Below, piece by piece: positions 1 through 8,209 of a DNA stretch of 64,000 bases. The DNA lies in contig NZ_CABVGP010000002.1 in assembly GCF_902497555.1 (NCBI RefSeq), positions 3,377,385 to 3,441,384 of the forward strand, given 5' to 3'. The stretch comes from Amycolatopsis camponoti. GTDB lineage: Bacteria; Actinomycetota; Actinomycetes; Mycobacteriales; Pseudonocardiaceae. Positions within the stretch are counted from its first letter, which is position 1; the number at the start of each line of letters is the position of its first letter. The notes beneath the pieces are model-generated. The model ran no database searches, was not told the DNA's origin, and saw nothing but the letters and a program-made list of their open reading frames with translations. Both the position numbers and the translations under genes were made by a program.

Positions 1-253
1 CAGGTGCCTCGTACGCAGGCGCCCCGGGCTCGGCAAGCGCCGCGCGAGGCGCCCTACCACTGAGCGAGGGTTCGCGCACCGCGGGTAGCCGGACGTGGAC
101 GCACCGCGGCGCTCGCTTTCCCGCGGTCGCGCCCGATCGGAGTTCGCTACGGGGCCCGAGCCGCCGAGCATGCGGCATTGCGCACTGCTACACCGCGCGC
201 CGGTCAGCCGCTCGCCGCTCCGGTGCGGTCCGAAGCGGACGGCGAGCCTCCCG
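1..253. other. intergenic, no gene recognised
   Basis: No reading frame here shows protein-like composition. The open frames that cross it continue through real genes on the other strand. A stretch at about 50-65 resembles a reversed tRNA D-loop but has no T-loop partner. The segment may hold the 3' flank of a gene outside the window. Confidence 0.5.
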
Positions 254-679
254 TCACACCGTTCCCATGTCCAGGGAAAGCCAGTGCTCGGGCCGCAGGA
301 AGACCACGATGTGCTCGGCCATCTGCGTCCGCTCGAACTCCAGGTAGCCGTCCACCTTCTCCTCCGGCAGGTACCGCGCCGCCATCTCACGGGCCCGCTC
401 CGGGGTGTCCGGTTCCGTCCTCGTCACCGGGCCCTCCACCGAGACGTACCGGACCGTCGGGGTGGCCCGCTGCGCCAGCAAGCCGAACCGCCCGGCCGCG
501 TCGATCGCCTTCATCTTGCGCGAGCCCGGTGCCGTGCGGACCCACAGCTCGCCGCCCGGGGTGTACTGGTACCACAGGGGAACCGTCAGGGGCGCGCGGT
601 CCGGCCGCTCGGTCACCGACAGCGCGCCGATGTGGGGTTCCGCCAGGAACTGCTCGCGTTCCGCTACCGAAAGTGCCAT
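254..679 (-). CDS. PPOX-class (pyridoxamine 5'-phosphate oxidase-like) flavin/F420 protein
   Basis: A 141-residue split-barrel protein, close to the usual 130-150 for the family. It opens MALSVAEREQFL, a typical start for actinobacterial PPOX or FDOR proteins that bind FMN or F420 and reduce small molecules. The stretch VPLWYQYTPGGELWVRT (about residues 33-49) and the later VRYVSVEGPVT strand fit the split barrel. The ATG at 679 is preferred over one ten codons upstream, because TAGCGT lies 7 nt before it, the spacing of a leaderless actinobacterial promoter. It stands alone, with no operon partner. The substrate and cofactor cannot be read from the sequence. Confidence 0.85.
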   Translation of the reverse strand: MALSVAEREQFLAEPHIGALSVTERPDRAPLTVPLWYQYTPGGELWVRTAPGSRKMKAIDAAGRFGLLAQRATPTVRYVSVEGPVTRTEPDTPERAREMAARYLPEEKVDGYLEFERTQMAEHIVVFLRPEHWLSLDMGTV

Positions 680-781
680 ATCCGTGACGCTACCGCGCAC
701 CACCGACAAGTGCGCGCGGTGAGGCAGGTGCTCCGGAACGAGCCCGGGGCCCCGGCGCGGATCCGCGCCGGGGCAGCGGCC

Positions 782-913
782 TCACTGGCAGGCTTCGCAG
801 TCCGGGTCGTCGATGCGGCAGGCCGCGCCGTCGGTCAGCTCGAAGTCGAAGTCGTCGAGCGCGGGCACCACCGGGGTGGTGGACGTGCTCTCCGGCGTCG
901 TGGTGGCGGACAT
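782..913 (-). CDS. small acidic peptide with Cys-rich C terminus, possible orphan RiPP-like precursor
   Basis: A 43-codon frame begins ATG at 913 with a strong ribosome site, GGGAGGG, 4 nt upstream. The N-terminal 18 residues are rich in Thr, Ser and Pro. An acidic segment ALDDFDFELTDG follows, and the tail ACRIDDPDCEACQ carries three cysteines. This leader-like plus Cys-rich layout recalls precursors of ribosomal peptides (FxLD-type leaders have a similar acidic Phe motif). No lanthionine, cyclodehydratase, radical SAM or protease gene is nearby, so that reading is only a suggestion. It could equally be a small metal-binding or regulatory protein. Confidence 0.6.
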   Translation of the reverse strand: MSATTTPESTSTTPVVPALDDFDFELTDGAACRIDDPDCEACQ

Positions 914-1013
914 GGCCCTCCCTAGGGATTCGTACGGTTCCTACCCTCTGTAGCGCCCAAGATCCGCCCGCATTCCGTGACGCGGAGCACACCGGTTCTG
1001 GTAGCTTCCCGGC

Positions 1014-1616
1014 ATGCGCCTCGCCTTCGCCCGGACGCTCGCGATCATCGCATCCCTCCTCGTGTTTTCCCTGGTCAGCCCGCCTGCGAACGCGTCTTCG
1101 CGGCCCGGCTGCGAGTGCTCGACCCCGTCGATCGACCGGCTGCAGCAGTGGCTCGCGAGCGGCGAAGGCGCCACCGTCCCGCCCACCGGCACCCTTCTCG
1201 TCCCCGAAGGCCACCGGTACGCGGCGAAGGTGACGTTTCTGAATGCCGAGTGGCACGTGGTCGTCGTCTGGCTCGGCAACCAGTTCGACGCGCAGGCCGA
1301 CCTCTCCCACTCGACCGGGTTCTGGCTGACCTACCGCGCGACCGACGACCTCTACGTCCAGCTGCGCCCGGCGTCCCACTGGAGCGGCGGTGACAAGTGG
1401 CTGACCCCGGTGCCCTCGACCCGCGGGAAGCTCGTCACGAAGTTCTTCAGCTTCCGGCCCGAGGCTTGGACGTCGCTGCCGGAGCTGGGCACCCCGGCGT
1501 ACTCGTTCGCGTCGGCCCTCGCCGAGGCCCGCGGCCTGGTGTTCGTCGGCAAGACGCCCAACCGGCTCGAGTTCCGCGGCCTGCGCGTCGACGGCTACCG
1601 GCCGCCCTGCCTCTGA
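1014..1616 (+). CDS. secreted protein of unknown function, carbohydrate-binding-like
   Basis: A 200-residue protein with a clear Sec signal: MRLAF start, hydrophobic core at residues 8-22, and ANA cleavage near residue 27. The mature part is rich in Trp, Tyr and beta-strand patterns (for example FWLTYRATDDLYVQLRP). This resembles small beta-sandwich carbohydrate-binding modules, but I cannot name a family. The ATG is preceded at 6 nt by TAGCTT, a leaderless promoter geometry. It has no visible operon partner and is convergent with the STAS gene 13 bp away. Confidence 0.75.
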   Translation: MRLAFARTLAIIASLLVFSLVSPPANASSRPGCECSTPSIDRLQQWLASGEGATVPPTGTLLVPEGHRYAAKVTFLNAEWHVVVVWLGNQFDAQADLSHSTGFWLTYRATDDLYVQLRPASHWSGGDKWLTPVPSTRGKLVTKFFSFRPEAWTSLPELGTPAYSFASALAEARGLVFVGKTPNRLEFRGLRVDGYRPPCL

Positions 1617-1629
1617 CGATTGCCGGCGG

Positions 1630-1977
1630 TCAGGCGTGGGCGGCGATGGCGTCGCCGGCCGTCGCGTAGGTCGGGAAGAAGTCCGCCAGCCCGGTCAGCG
1701 TGAGCGTTCGCGTGAGCCGGGCCGGCACGGCGACCAGCGCGACCTTCGCCTTGGCCGCCTCCGCGACGTTGCGGGCCGCGATGAGGGCCGAAATCCCGCT
1801 GGAGTCGCAAAAAGTCACGTCCGCCAGGTCCACCACCAGCAGCTGGCCGGCCGTCACGGTGAGCTCCGCGATGCGCGCGCGGAGCCGGGGCGCGGTGGCC
1901 ACGTCGAGCTCTCCACGGACGGTCAGGACGGGGCCGGTGGCGGCCGGTTCGGTCGAAGTCGAGAAGGGGCTCGTCAT
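1630..1977 (-). CDS. STAS-domain anti-sigma factor antagonist (RsbV/SpoIIAA-like)
   Basis: This 115-residue single STAS domain is of normal length. The phosphorylation motif FCDSSGIS (residues 56-63) holds the expected target serine, Ser60. Family members sequester an anti-sigma kinase when unphosphorylated, so releasing a sigma factor. The gene is the last of a three-gene unit: its ATG overlaps the stop of the phosphatase gene by 4 nt (ATGA), which implies coupled translation. Its likely activator is therefore the phosphatase encoded just upstream. The kinase and sigma partner are not in the window. Confidence 0.93.
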   Translation of the reverse strand: MTSPFSTSTEPAATGPVLTVRGELDVATAPRLRARIAELTVTAGQLLVVDLADVTFCDSSGISALIAARNVAEAAKAKVALVAVPARLTRTLTLTGLADFFPTYATAGDAIAAHA

Positions 1978-3197
1978 GGCTGGTCGCCTCCGGGCAGGGG
2001 GATGCTGAACGCCAGCAGCGCGGTGTCGTCCTCGACGCCGTCGCCGAAGCCGGCCAGCAGGGCGGTGACCGCCTCGACCACCGCGGGGGCGGTGGTCGGA
2101 GCCAGGCCGGTCAGGTCGTCGCGCAGCTGCTCCTCGCTGTAGCGAGTGCGGCCGCGCGTGCGGGCTTCGGTCAGCCCGTCGGTGTAGAGGAGCACGGTGT
2201 CCCCGGGCTCGAGGCGCACGTCCACCGCGGCGAAGCGCGCACCGGGCAGGGCGCCGACCAGCTGGCCGCCCGGGAGCGGCAGGAACGACGTCGTCCCGCC
2301 GGCCCGGATCAGCAGCGCCGGCGGGTGGCCGCCGCCGGCCAGGGTCACCGTCGCGCTGTCCCCGTGCGGGCGGATGCGGCCGTGGATGACGGTGCAGTAG
2401 CGCGGGTCGGTGCCGTGGAACTGCCGGTTGAGCACCGTGTTGAGGGTGCCGAGCGCGACGGTCGGGTCCGGGTCGTGGACCGCGGCCGCCCGCAGCGTGT
2501 AGCGCGCCAGCGACGTCACCACCGCGGCCGCGGCGCCCTTGCCGGAGACGTCGCCGAGGAAGAACCCCCACGTGTCGCCGGTGACCGGGAACAGGTCGTA
2601 GAAGTCGCCGCCCACCTGGTCGGCCGACGCGGGGTGGTAGTACGCCGCCACCCGCATCCCGGGCACTTCCGCCAGGGCGGGTGGCAGCAGCGTCTGCTGC
2701 AGCGTCCTCGCCAGCCGCTGCACCCGGTCGCGCTCGCGCTCGGCCTCGTCGCGCGTCCGCAGCAGCTCCTGTTCGTAGGCGCGGCGGTCGCTCGCGTCGA
2801 ACACCGTGGTGCGGATCAGCTGCGCCTCGCCGTCGGAGCCGGTCTTGACCGTCGAGGTCACCAGCACCGGCAGCCGGGCGCCGCCCGCCGTCTTCATCTC
2901 GAAGGCGACGCCGCCGAGCTCGCCCTGCATCCGCAGCAGCGGTGCGAAGTGCGTCTCGTGGTAGAGCCGGCCGCCGACGGTGAGCAGGTCGGAGAACCGG
3001 CGCCGGCCGACGATCTCGTCGCGTTCGTGACCCAGCCAGGCGAGCAGCGTCCCGTTGATCTTCGCGATCGTGCCGTCCAGCAGCGTCGAGAGGTACCCGC
3101 AGGGCGCGTTTTCGTAGAGGTCCTCCGCGCTGTCTTCCAGCAGCGCGGAAAACGCCGGGCCGGTGTTCTCCCGGTCGCTCGCGCCGGCTTCGCACAT
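1974..3197 (-). CDS. PAS-domain PP2C phosphatase, RsbP-like
   Basis: A 407-residue protein. A PAS domain covers about residues 20-138, a charged coiled-coil linker about 138-165, and a SpoIIE/PP2C phosphatase domain about 175-400. Metal-binding motifs are present: GGDFYD (196-201), GDVSGKG (215-221), TDGLTEA (339-345) and DDTALL (390-395). This PAS-coil-PP2C order is that of Bacillus RsbP, which dephosphorylates RsbV under energy stress. The upstream hydrolase gene ends in a TGATG overlap with this start, and the STAS gene begins inside its stop. The gene pair and domain order make an RsbP-type role likely. The PAS ligand is unknown. Confidence 0.92.
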   Translation of the reverse strand: MCEAGASDRENTGPAFSALLEDSAEDLYENAPCGYLSTLLDGTIAKINGTLLAWLGHERDEIVGRRRFSDLLTVGGRLYHETHFAPLLRMQGELGGVAFEMKTAGGARLPVLVTSTVKTGSDGEAQLIRTTVFDASDRRAYEQELLRTRDEAERERDRVQRLARTLQQTLLPPALAEVPGMRVAAYYHPASADQVGGDFYDLFPVTGDTWGFFLGDVSGKGAAAAVVTSLARYTLRAAAVHDPDPTVALGTLNTVLNRQFHGTDPRYCTVIHGRIRPHGDSATVTLAGGGHPPALLIRAGGTTSFLPLPGGQLVGALPGARFAAVDVRLEPGDTVLLYTDGLTEARTRGRTRYSEEQLRDDLTGLAPTTAPAVVEAVTALLAGFGDGVEDDTALLAFSIPLPGGDQP

Positions 3198-3991
3198 CAC
3201 GGGCCGCTCACGAACGCCGTGATCGCGGCCGCGGTGGCCTCGGGGGCACTCAGCTGCGGGCAGTGCCCGGTCGCGTCGAGCGTCACCAGGCGGCTGCCCG
3301 CGATCCGCGCGTGGGTGAACCGCCCGACCTCCGGGGGCGCGATGGCGTCGTGGGCGCAGTCGAGGACCAGCGTCGGCACGGAGACCTTCGCCAGGTCGGC
3401 GCGGTTGTCGGAGAGGAACGTCGCGCGCGCGAAGACCCGCGCGATCGCGGGATCGGTCCGGCAGAAGCTGTTCGTCAGCTCCTCGCCCAGCTCCGGGCGC
3501 TCCGGGTTGCCCATGATCACCGGCGCCATCGCCGCCGACCAGCCCAGGTAGTTCGACTCCAGCGCGTCGAGGAGCTCGTCGATGTCGGCCCGGCTGAACC
3601 CGCCGCGGTAGTCCTCGTCGTCGATGTAGCACGGAGACGGTGTGAGCAGCACCAGCTTCGCGAACCGGGCCGGCTCGCGGTTGGCGGCCAGCACCGCGAT
3701 CATCGCGCTGACCGAGTGCCCCACGAGCACGACGTCGGTCAGGTCCAGCTCCTCGCACAGGGCGAGGACGTCGTCGGCGTACCCGTCGAGCGTGCCGTAG
3801 CGCTCCGGCGTCCATTCCGACAGGTCCGAGCGGCCGGCGCCGGTGTGGTCGAACAGCACCACGCGGTACCGCTCGGCCAGGGCGGGGACGACGAGGCGCC
3901 ACAGGTTCTGGTCGCAGCCGAAACCGTGGGCGAGCAGGACCGTCGGCCCCGTTTCGCGTCCGGTCACGACCACGTTGTTCCTGGTGCGCAT
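3197..3991 (-). CDS. rsbQ: alpha/beta hydrolase, RsbQ-like activator of the PAS phosphatase
   Basis: A 264-residue alpha/beta hydrolase that matches Bacillus RsbQ closely from memory: GFGCDQ, LFDHTGAGRSDL, RYGTLDGYADDVL and PSPCYIDDEDYRGGF all have direct counterparts. The catalytic triad is Ser93 (GHSVSA), Asp215 and His243. RsbQ is required for RsbP activity and is thought to supply or process a small hydrophobic cofactor for its PAS domain. The same superfamily includes plant KAI2 and D14. The ATG at 3991 is chosen because the protein then starts like RsbQ. An ATG at 4006 would add five residues but has poorer spacing to any ribosome site. Its stop overlaps the phosphatase start. Confidence 0.92.
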   Translation of the reverse strand: MRTRNNVVVTGRETGPTVLLAHGFGCDQNLWRLVVPALAERYRVVLFDHTGAGRSDLSEWTPERYGTLDGYADDVLALCEELDLTDVVLVGHSVSAMIAVLAANREPARFAKLVLLTPSPCYIDDEDYRGGFSRADIDELLDALESNYLGWSAAMAPVIMGNPERPELGEELTNSFCRTDPAIARVFARATFLSDNRADLAKVSVPTLVLDCAHDAIAPPEVGRFTHARIAGSRLVTLDATGHCPQLSAPEATAAAITAFVSGP

Positions 3992-4067
3992 GCTCACCGG
4001 GCACATCCTGCCACCCGGGCACCCGCGGCGTCGGCCGAGCCACGGCGTGGTCGGACCCGCCCGGCCG

Positions 4068-4874
4068 CTACGGGCGCGGGCGCGCCGGGCTTTCCCTGCT
4101 CAGCGCGGGCGAGGCGGTGAAGGCCAGCAGCGCCTCGGCGGTCCGCGGCGGGTCTTCCAGCATCGGCGAGTGACCGACGCCGGGCAGCGGCACGACCCGC
4201 GCGCCCGGCACGGCGCGATAGGCCGCGAGGGAGCTCGACGGCCGCCACCGCCGGTCGTCTTCGCCGAAGAGCACCAGCACTGGCGTGCCCAGCGCCCGCA
4301 GCCGGTCCGGGATCGCTTGCCGCGCAAGGTATTCGACGGCTCCGCGCTGGGTCGCGGTGAACGAGGTGAAGGTCATCCCGCGCACGTCGTCCACGAGCGG
4401 CGCGGGCGCCTCGTGGCCGGGCCGGCCGAACGCGGACGCCATGGCCTGGCGGATCTGCTCGTCGGTCAGCCGCGCCCACTGCTCGGCGTCGAACGCGACC
4501 TGCGGGCCGATGTAGGTGTCCAGGCTCGGCCCGGTGTCGACGAGCACGAGCGCGGTCACCAGCGCGGGCCGCCGCTCGGCGAGGGCGGTGGCGACCAGGC
4601 CGCCGCTGGAGTGCCCGACGACCACGGCGTGCCCGGCGCCGAGCCGGTCCAGCGCCTCACCGGCCCGGCGGGCCTGCTCGGGGACGTCGTACGCGGCGTC
4701 GTCCGGCTTGGCCGACCGGCCGTGCCCGAGCAGGTCGATCCGGACCACGCGGTGGGTTCCGGTCAGCAGGGGGAGCAGCGCGTCCCACGAGCGGGCCGAG
4801 GACGCGGAGCCGTGGATCAGGAGCAGGACCGGGGCGTCGCGGGGGCCGTCGTCGGTCGTGTGGAGGTTCGTCAT
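4068..4874 (-). CDS. alpha/beta hydrolase
   Basis: A 268-residue alpha/beta hydrolase beginning MTNLHTTDDGP. It carries the oxyanion HGSAS motif, a nucleophile elbow GHSSGG, a late acid in FGEDDRRW and the catalytic His in GVGHSPMLEDP. Such enzymes hydrolyse esters, lactones or halides, and the substrate cannot be inferred. It is divergent from the AraC-type regulator at 4939, with 64 bp between the starts, so control by that regulator is plausible. It is 76 bp downstream of the rsbQ-like start on the same strand but transcribed separately. Confidence 0.88.
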   Translation of the reverse strand: MTNLHTTDDGPRDAPVLLLIHGSASSARSWDALLPLLTGTHRVVRIDLLGHGRSAKPDDAAYDVPEQARRAGEALDRLGAGHAVVVGHSSGGLVATALAERRPALVTALVLVDTGPSLDTYIGPQVAFDAEQWARLTDEQIRQAMASAFGRPGHEAPAPLVDDVRGMTFTSFTATQRGAVEYLARQAIPDRLRALGTPVLVLFGEDDRRWRPSSSLAAYRAVPGARVVPLPGVGHSPMLEDPPRTAEALLAFTASPALSRESPARPRP

Positions 4875-4938
4875 GGGCCGACCCTGGCCGCTCGGGAACG
4901 CCGGTGGCTTGGACGAATGTTCCGCGTAGCTTGGGACC

Positions 4939-5757
4939 ATGGGGCCGGCCGGCGAGGTGCTGTGGGACGTCGCGCTCCCGGCGTCGCCCTCCCGGCTGCC
5001 CGGGGCCACGATGGCCGGGTTCGCCGATCGCGGCCGCACCCCGGCGGGCCTGCGGCTGATCCCGCCGCCGGCCGTGACACTGGCCCTGGTGTTCGGTCCC
5101 GGCACCGTCGTCCTGTCCGGCGCGGCCGGGCGGGGGAGCGTCGTCGCCGGGCTCGGGTTCGGCACGACCCGGGTGCGGCAGGCGGCGGACTTCTCGTGCG
5201 TCCAGGTCCGCCTGCCCCCGGCCGTCGCGGGCGCGGTCCTGGGTGTCCGCCCGGCCGAGCTGGGCGGCGCTTTCGTGGCCCTGGACGACTTGTGGGGCCG
5301 CGACGCGGCCCGGCTCGCCGAGCGCTTGAGCGAAACGTCGTCGTGGGACGAGCGGTTCGCGCTGACGGACGCGGTGCTCGCCCGCCGCGCCGAGGCCGGA
5401 CCGGCGGCCGATCCGGAGGTCGCGTGGGCGTGGCGGCGCCTGGTCCGCACGCGCGGTCTGGTCCGCGTCGAGCGGCTCGCTTCCGAAGTCGGCTGGAGCC
5501 GCAAGCGCCTGTGGTCCCGGTTCCAGGCGCAGATCGGCCTGCCGCCCAAGCGCGCGGCGCGGCTGGTCCGGTTCGACCACGCCGTGCACCGGCTGGTCGC
5601 GGGTCAGGAGGCGGCCTTCGTCGCCGCCGACGCGGGGTACGCCGACCAGTCGCACCTGCACCGCGATGTCCGGGCGTTCACGGGAATCACGCCGGCGACG
5701 GTGGCGGGCGAGCCCTTCCTGACCGTCGACGACGTCGCGTGGCCGTCTTCGCGGTAG
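4939..5757 (+). CDS. AraC-family transcriptional regulator
   Basis: A 272-residue protein with an N-terminal sensing region (about 1-150) and a C-terminal AraC double helix-turn-helix (about 160-260). The second helix-turn-helix appears in AADAGYADQSHLHRDVRAFTG followed by TPA, the classic AraC signature. It lacks an obvious cupin motif in the sensor part. The ATG has TAGCTT 6 nt upstream, indicating a leaderless transcript. It is divergent from the hydrolase gene at 4068-4874, its most likely target. Confidence 0.9.
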   Translation: MGPAGEVLWDVALPASPSRLPGATMAGFADRGRTPAGLRLIPPPAVTLALVFGPGTVVLSGAAGRGSVVAGLGFGTTRVRQAADFSCVQVRLPPAVAGAVLGVRPAELGGAFVALDDLWGRDAARLAERLSETSSWDERFALTDAVLARRAEAGPAADPEVAWAWRRLVRTRGLVRVERLASEVGWSRKRLWSRFQAQIGLPPKRAARLVRFDHAVHRLVAGQEAAFVAADAGYADQSHLHRDVRAFTGITPATVAGEPFLTVDDVAWPSSR

Positions 5758-5939
5758 TCGCTGTGCGGTTACTGTGCGCGGGGCGAATTGTCCGATACCT
5801 ATCTTTTGTCCTGTACGACGAAAGTCGGTACCGCCGCTCCCGGTCGCGGCTCACCCTCGGGCGCACCGGAACACCGGACCCCACCGCGACCGGCGCGGCC
5901 ATCCCTCGCGCCGGTTCCCCCGTGAAAGCGAGTCCCGGC

Positions 5940-7031
5940 ATGCGCACAAGACACCTGCTCGCCCGCTCCGCCACCGGACTGGCGGCCGCCGTCGCGGTCG
6001 CCGGCTTCCTGACGAGCCCGGCCACGGCCGGCACCGTCGACGGCTACTCGCCCGACGTGCAACGCGACGCGGTCGCCTCCCTCGCGGCGGACGCCGGGAT
6101 CAGCGAGTCCGCCGCCGTCGCGGTCCTGCGGACGCAGGCGGCCGGCGTCGAGACCCTGCACCGGGTCACCGCCGCGCTCGGCGCCCGCGCCGCGGACGGC
6201 TACCTCGACGCCGCCGCGAAGCCCGTGGTGAACGTGCTCGACCAGGCGGCCGCCGACCAGGTCGTCGCCGCCGGCGGCCAGGCCCGGCTCGTCAAACACT
6301 CGAGCGCGGCGCTGGCGGGCGCGCAGAACGCCCTGGAGGCCCTGCCCGCCGTCGCGCACACGTCGGTCGGCCTCGACCCGAAGACCAACCAGGTCGTGGT
6401 GACCGTGGCGGACGCCGCGCGCGGTACCGATGCCTTGCTGCGGGCCGCTTCCGCGCTCGGTGACCGGGTCCGGGTCGAACGGGTCGCGGGCGGGATGCAC
6501 GCCGCGATCTACAACGGCGAGGCCATCACCGGCGGCGGCACCCGCTGTTCGGCCGGCTTCAACACCAACCGCGGCGGCGTCAACTACATCGTCGACGCCG
6601 GCCACTGCACGCGCGCGGTCTCGCAGTGGAACGTCGGGCCGTCGCAGGGTTCGAGCTTCCCGGGCAACGACTACGGCCTGATCCGCAACACCACCGGCAG
6701 CGCCCCCGGCGCGGTCACCCTGTGGAACGGCTCCACCCAGCGGATCAGCTCCGCGGGCACGGCGACGGTCGGGCAGCGCATCAGCAAGAGCGGCAGCACG
6801 ACGCACCTCACGTCGGGCTCGGTCACGCGGACGAACGTCACCGTGAACTACGCCGAGGGATCGGTGTCCCAGCTGATCCAGACCAACGCGCTGGTCAACC
6901 CGGGCGACTCGGGCGGTTGCCTGTTCGCCGGCAGCGTCGGCCTGGGCATCACGTCCGGCAAGGGCACCGGGACGTCGTTCTTCCAGCCGGTCGGCGAGGC
7001 GCTGAGCGCGTACGGCGTGGCGCTGAACTAG
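5940..7031 (+). CDS. secreted streptogrisin-like serine protease (family S1E) with propeptide
   Basis: A 363-residue preproprotein. A Sec signal peptide covers residues 1-30 (SPATA cleavage). An alpha-lytic-type propeptide runs to about residue 187, including the strand NQVVVTV. A chymotrypsin-fold protease domain follows. The triad is His222 (DAGHCT), Asp244 (GNDYGLI) and Ser324 (NPGDSGGC), with paired cysteines at 203/223. The family acts outside the cell as endopeptidases folded by their propeptide. I chose the ATG at 5940; a GTG at 5922 would add six residues before the signal. The upstream 180 bp hold no gene. It is convergent with the small membrane gene 3 bp away. Confidence 0.93.
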   Translation: MRTRHLLARSATGLAAAVAVAGFLTSPATAGTVDGYSPDVQRDAVASLAADAGISESAAVAVLRTQAAGVETLHRVTAALGARAADGYLDAAAKPVVNVLDQAAADQVVAAGGQARLVKHSSAALAGAQNALEALPAVAHTSVGLDPKTNQVVVTVADAARGTDALLRAASALGDRVRVERVAGGMHAAIYNGEAITGGGTRCSAGFNTNRGGVNYIVDAGHCTRAVSQWNVGPSQGSSFPGNDYGLIRNTTGSAPGAVTLWNGSTQRISSAGTATVGQRISKSGSTTHLTSGSVTRTNVTVNYAEGSVSQLIQTNALVNPGDSGGCLFAGSVGLGITSGKGTGTSFFQPVGEALSAYGVALN

Positions 7032-7034
7032 CGG

Positions 7035-7301
7035 CTAGTCCCGGCGGCTCCGGCCGAACGCCATCCGGTAGATCACCAGGATGATCAGCGCGCCGAGGAC
7101 CGCGAGGCCCCAGGTGCGCAGGTCGAAGAAGGTGCCCAGGTCGGTGTGGAACAGGGTCTTGCCGACCCAGCCGCCGACGAAGGCGCCGCCGATGCCGAGC
7201 AGGATCGTGATGATGCAGCCGCCGGGGTCCTTGCCCGGCATGAGCACCTTCGCGATCACACCCGCGATGAGTCCGAGCACGATCCAGCTGATGACGCCCA
7301 C
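7035..7301 (-). CDS. GlsB/YeaQ/YmgE-family small membrane protein
   Basis: An 88-residue transglycosylase-associated (GlsB/YeaQ/YmgE) membrane protein. It has three hydrophobic helices and the family pattern ISWIVLGLIAGVIAK near the start, then PGGCIITILLGIGGAFVGGW. The start is GTG at 7301, with GGAGG 5 nt upstream. Members are linked to stress responses, but the mechanism is unclear. The gene is monocistronic. Confidence 0.92.
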   Translation of the reverse strand: MGVISWIVLGLIAGVIAKVLMPGKDPGGCIITILLGIGGAFVGGWVGKTLFHTDLGTFFDLRTWGLAVLGALIILVIYRMAFGRSRRD

Positions 7302-7393
7302 GGGTGCCTCCGTCCGCCTGTCTTCCTGACCGCAAGAGGATGGCAGGCGGACGGCGCCCCGGCGCGTCGAGCCACGCCGACGTGATCGGATTC

Positions 7394-7765
7394 TCAGCCG
7401 GCGATGGCCCGGTAGCCCGAGCACAGGACGCGCAGCCAGCCGATTTCGCCGTCTCGCGCGGTGTAGTAGGCCTGCTGCTCGACGAGGTGGCCGACGCCGT
7501 CGCGCTCGACCCGCAGCCGGTAGGTGACGTGCTCGCAGTCCGCGACCCGCCCGGTGGTCACCGAGCACAGCTCGAGGATCGTCCGGCCGGGGCCGAACCA
7601 GTGGCCGAAGATCACGTCGTCGACGATCTCCGCCGGGTCGGTGGCCGTCCAGTGGCGGCCCGGGGTCAGTGCGGCGAAGTCGACTTCGCCGGCCAGCACC
7701 GCACGCAGCGCGGCGGAATCGCGGGCCGCGAGCGCACGGGCGAATTTTTCGCCTGCGGTGGTCAT
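7394..7765 (-). CDS. SnoaL/NTF2-like protein
   Basis: A 123-residue small alpha+beta barrel protein. The start, MTTAGEKFARALAARDSAALRAVLAGEVDFAALTP in outline, is the usual SnoaL-like helix-loop pattern, followed by the amphipathic strands of the cone. Possible functions include a small isomerase, hydrolase or ligand-binding domain. It starts 1 nt after the stop of the DsrE-family gene upstream, so the two form one operon. Confidence 0.85.
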   Translation of the reverse strand: MTTAGEKFARALAARDSAALRAVLAGEVDFAALTPGRHWTATDPAEIVDDVIFGHWFGPGRTILELCSVTTGRVADCEHVTYRLRVERDGVGHLVEQQAYYTARDGEIGWLRVLCSGYRAIAG

Positions 7766-7766
7766 G

Positions 7767-8132
7767 TCAGTAGCTGAACGTCGTGACGGGCTCGTCGCCG
7801 ATCCACTCCCACATCGGCACCGTGCCGCCGAGGGACGCGTTCGCGACGAGGGTGTCGTCGGTGAGGTGGCGGGCGGTGAAGCAGATGGGACAGACGAGGA
7901 AGCGGCCGCCGGCGGCCTCGTAGCGCTTGACCAGCTCGGTCAGCGGCGGACAGCCTTCGCACGCCGTGGCCTGGGCGAAGCCGTCGAGCGCGAGCCGGAC
8001 CGCCTCCTTGGTGAGGAACATCAGGGTCGCGCGGTGCTGTTCGGCGGCCCCGACGGCGACGAGGAACGCGACGGTGACCTTCTCGGGGTCTTCGAGTCCG
8101 GTGGTGAGGCTGATGACGGCTCGGGTGGGCAT
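7767..8132 (-). CDS. DsrE-family protein
   Basis: A 121-residue DsrE/DsrF-like protein. It shows ISLTTGLEDPEKVTVAFLVAVGAA and LMFLTKEAVRLAL, the alpha/beta pattern with an N-terminal nucleotide-like loop, and cysteines in CEGCPP and CPICF. DsrE proteins bind or relay sulfur, or form small complexes. Here two CxxC pairs could bind metal or persulfide. A GAGGAG ribosome site precedes the ATG. It is the first gene of a pair with the SnoaL gene. Confidence 0.85.
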   Translation of the reverse strand: MPTRAVISLTTGLEDPEKVTVAFLVAVGAAEQHRATLMFLTKEAVRLALDGFAQATACEGCPPLTELVKRYEAAGGRFLVCPICFTARHLTDDTLVANASLGGTVPMWEWIGDEPVTTFSY

Positions 8133-8209
8133 GGCGGGCTCCTCGGTTCGGCTGTTCGCAGGAGCTCAGCCTCGTTCGCGCCCGGCCGCCGTCGCATGGG
8201 GCGGATGCC

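Noticed and set aside
16..90. Reversed tRNA D-loop-like stretch (GCTCAGTGGTAGGG on the minus strand)
   Set aside because: No matching T-loop, anticodon stem or acceptor stem can be built around it.
782..913. Lanthipeptide cluster around the small Cys peptide
   Set aside because: No LanC, LanM/LanB, protease or transporter gene is nearby.
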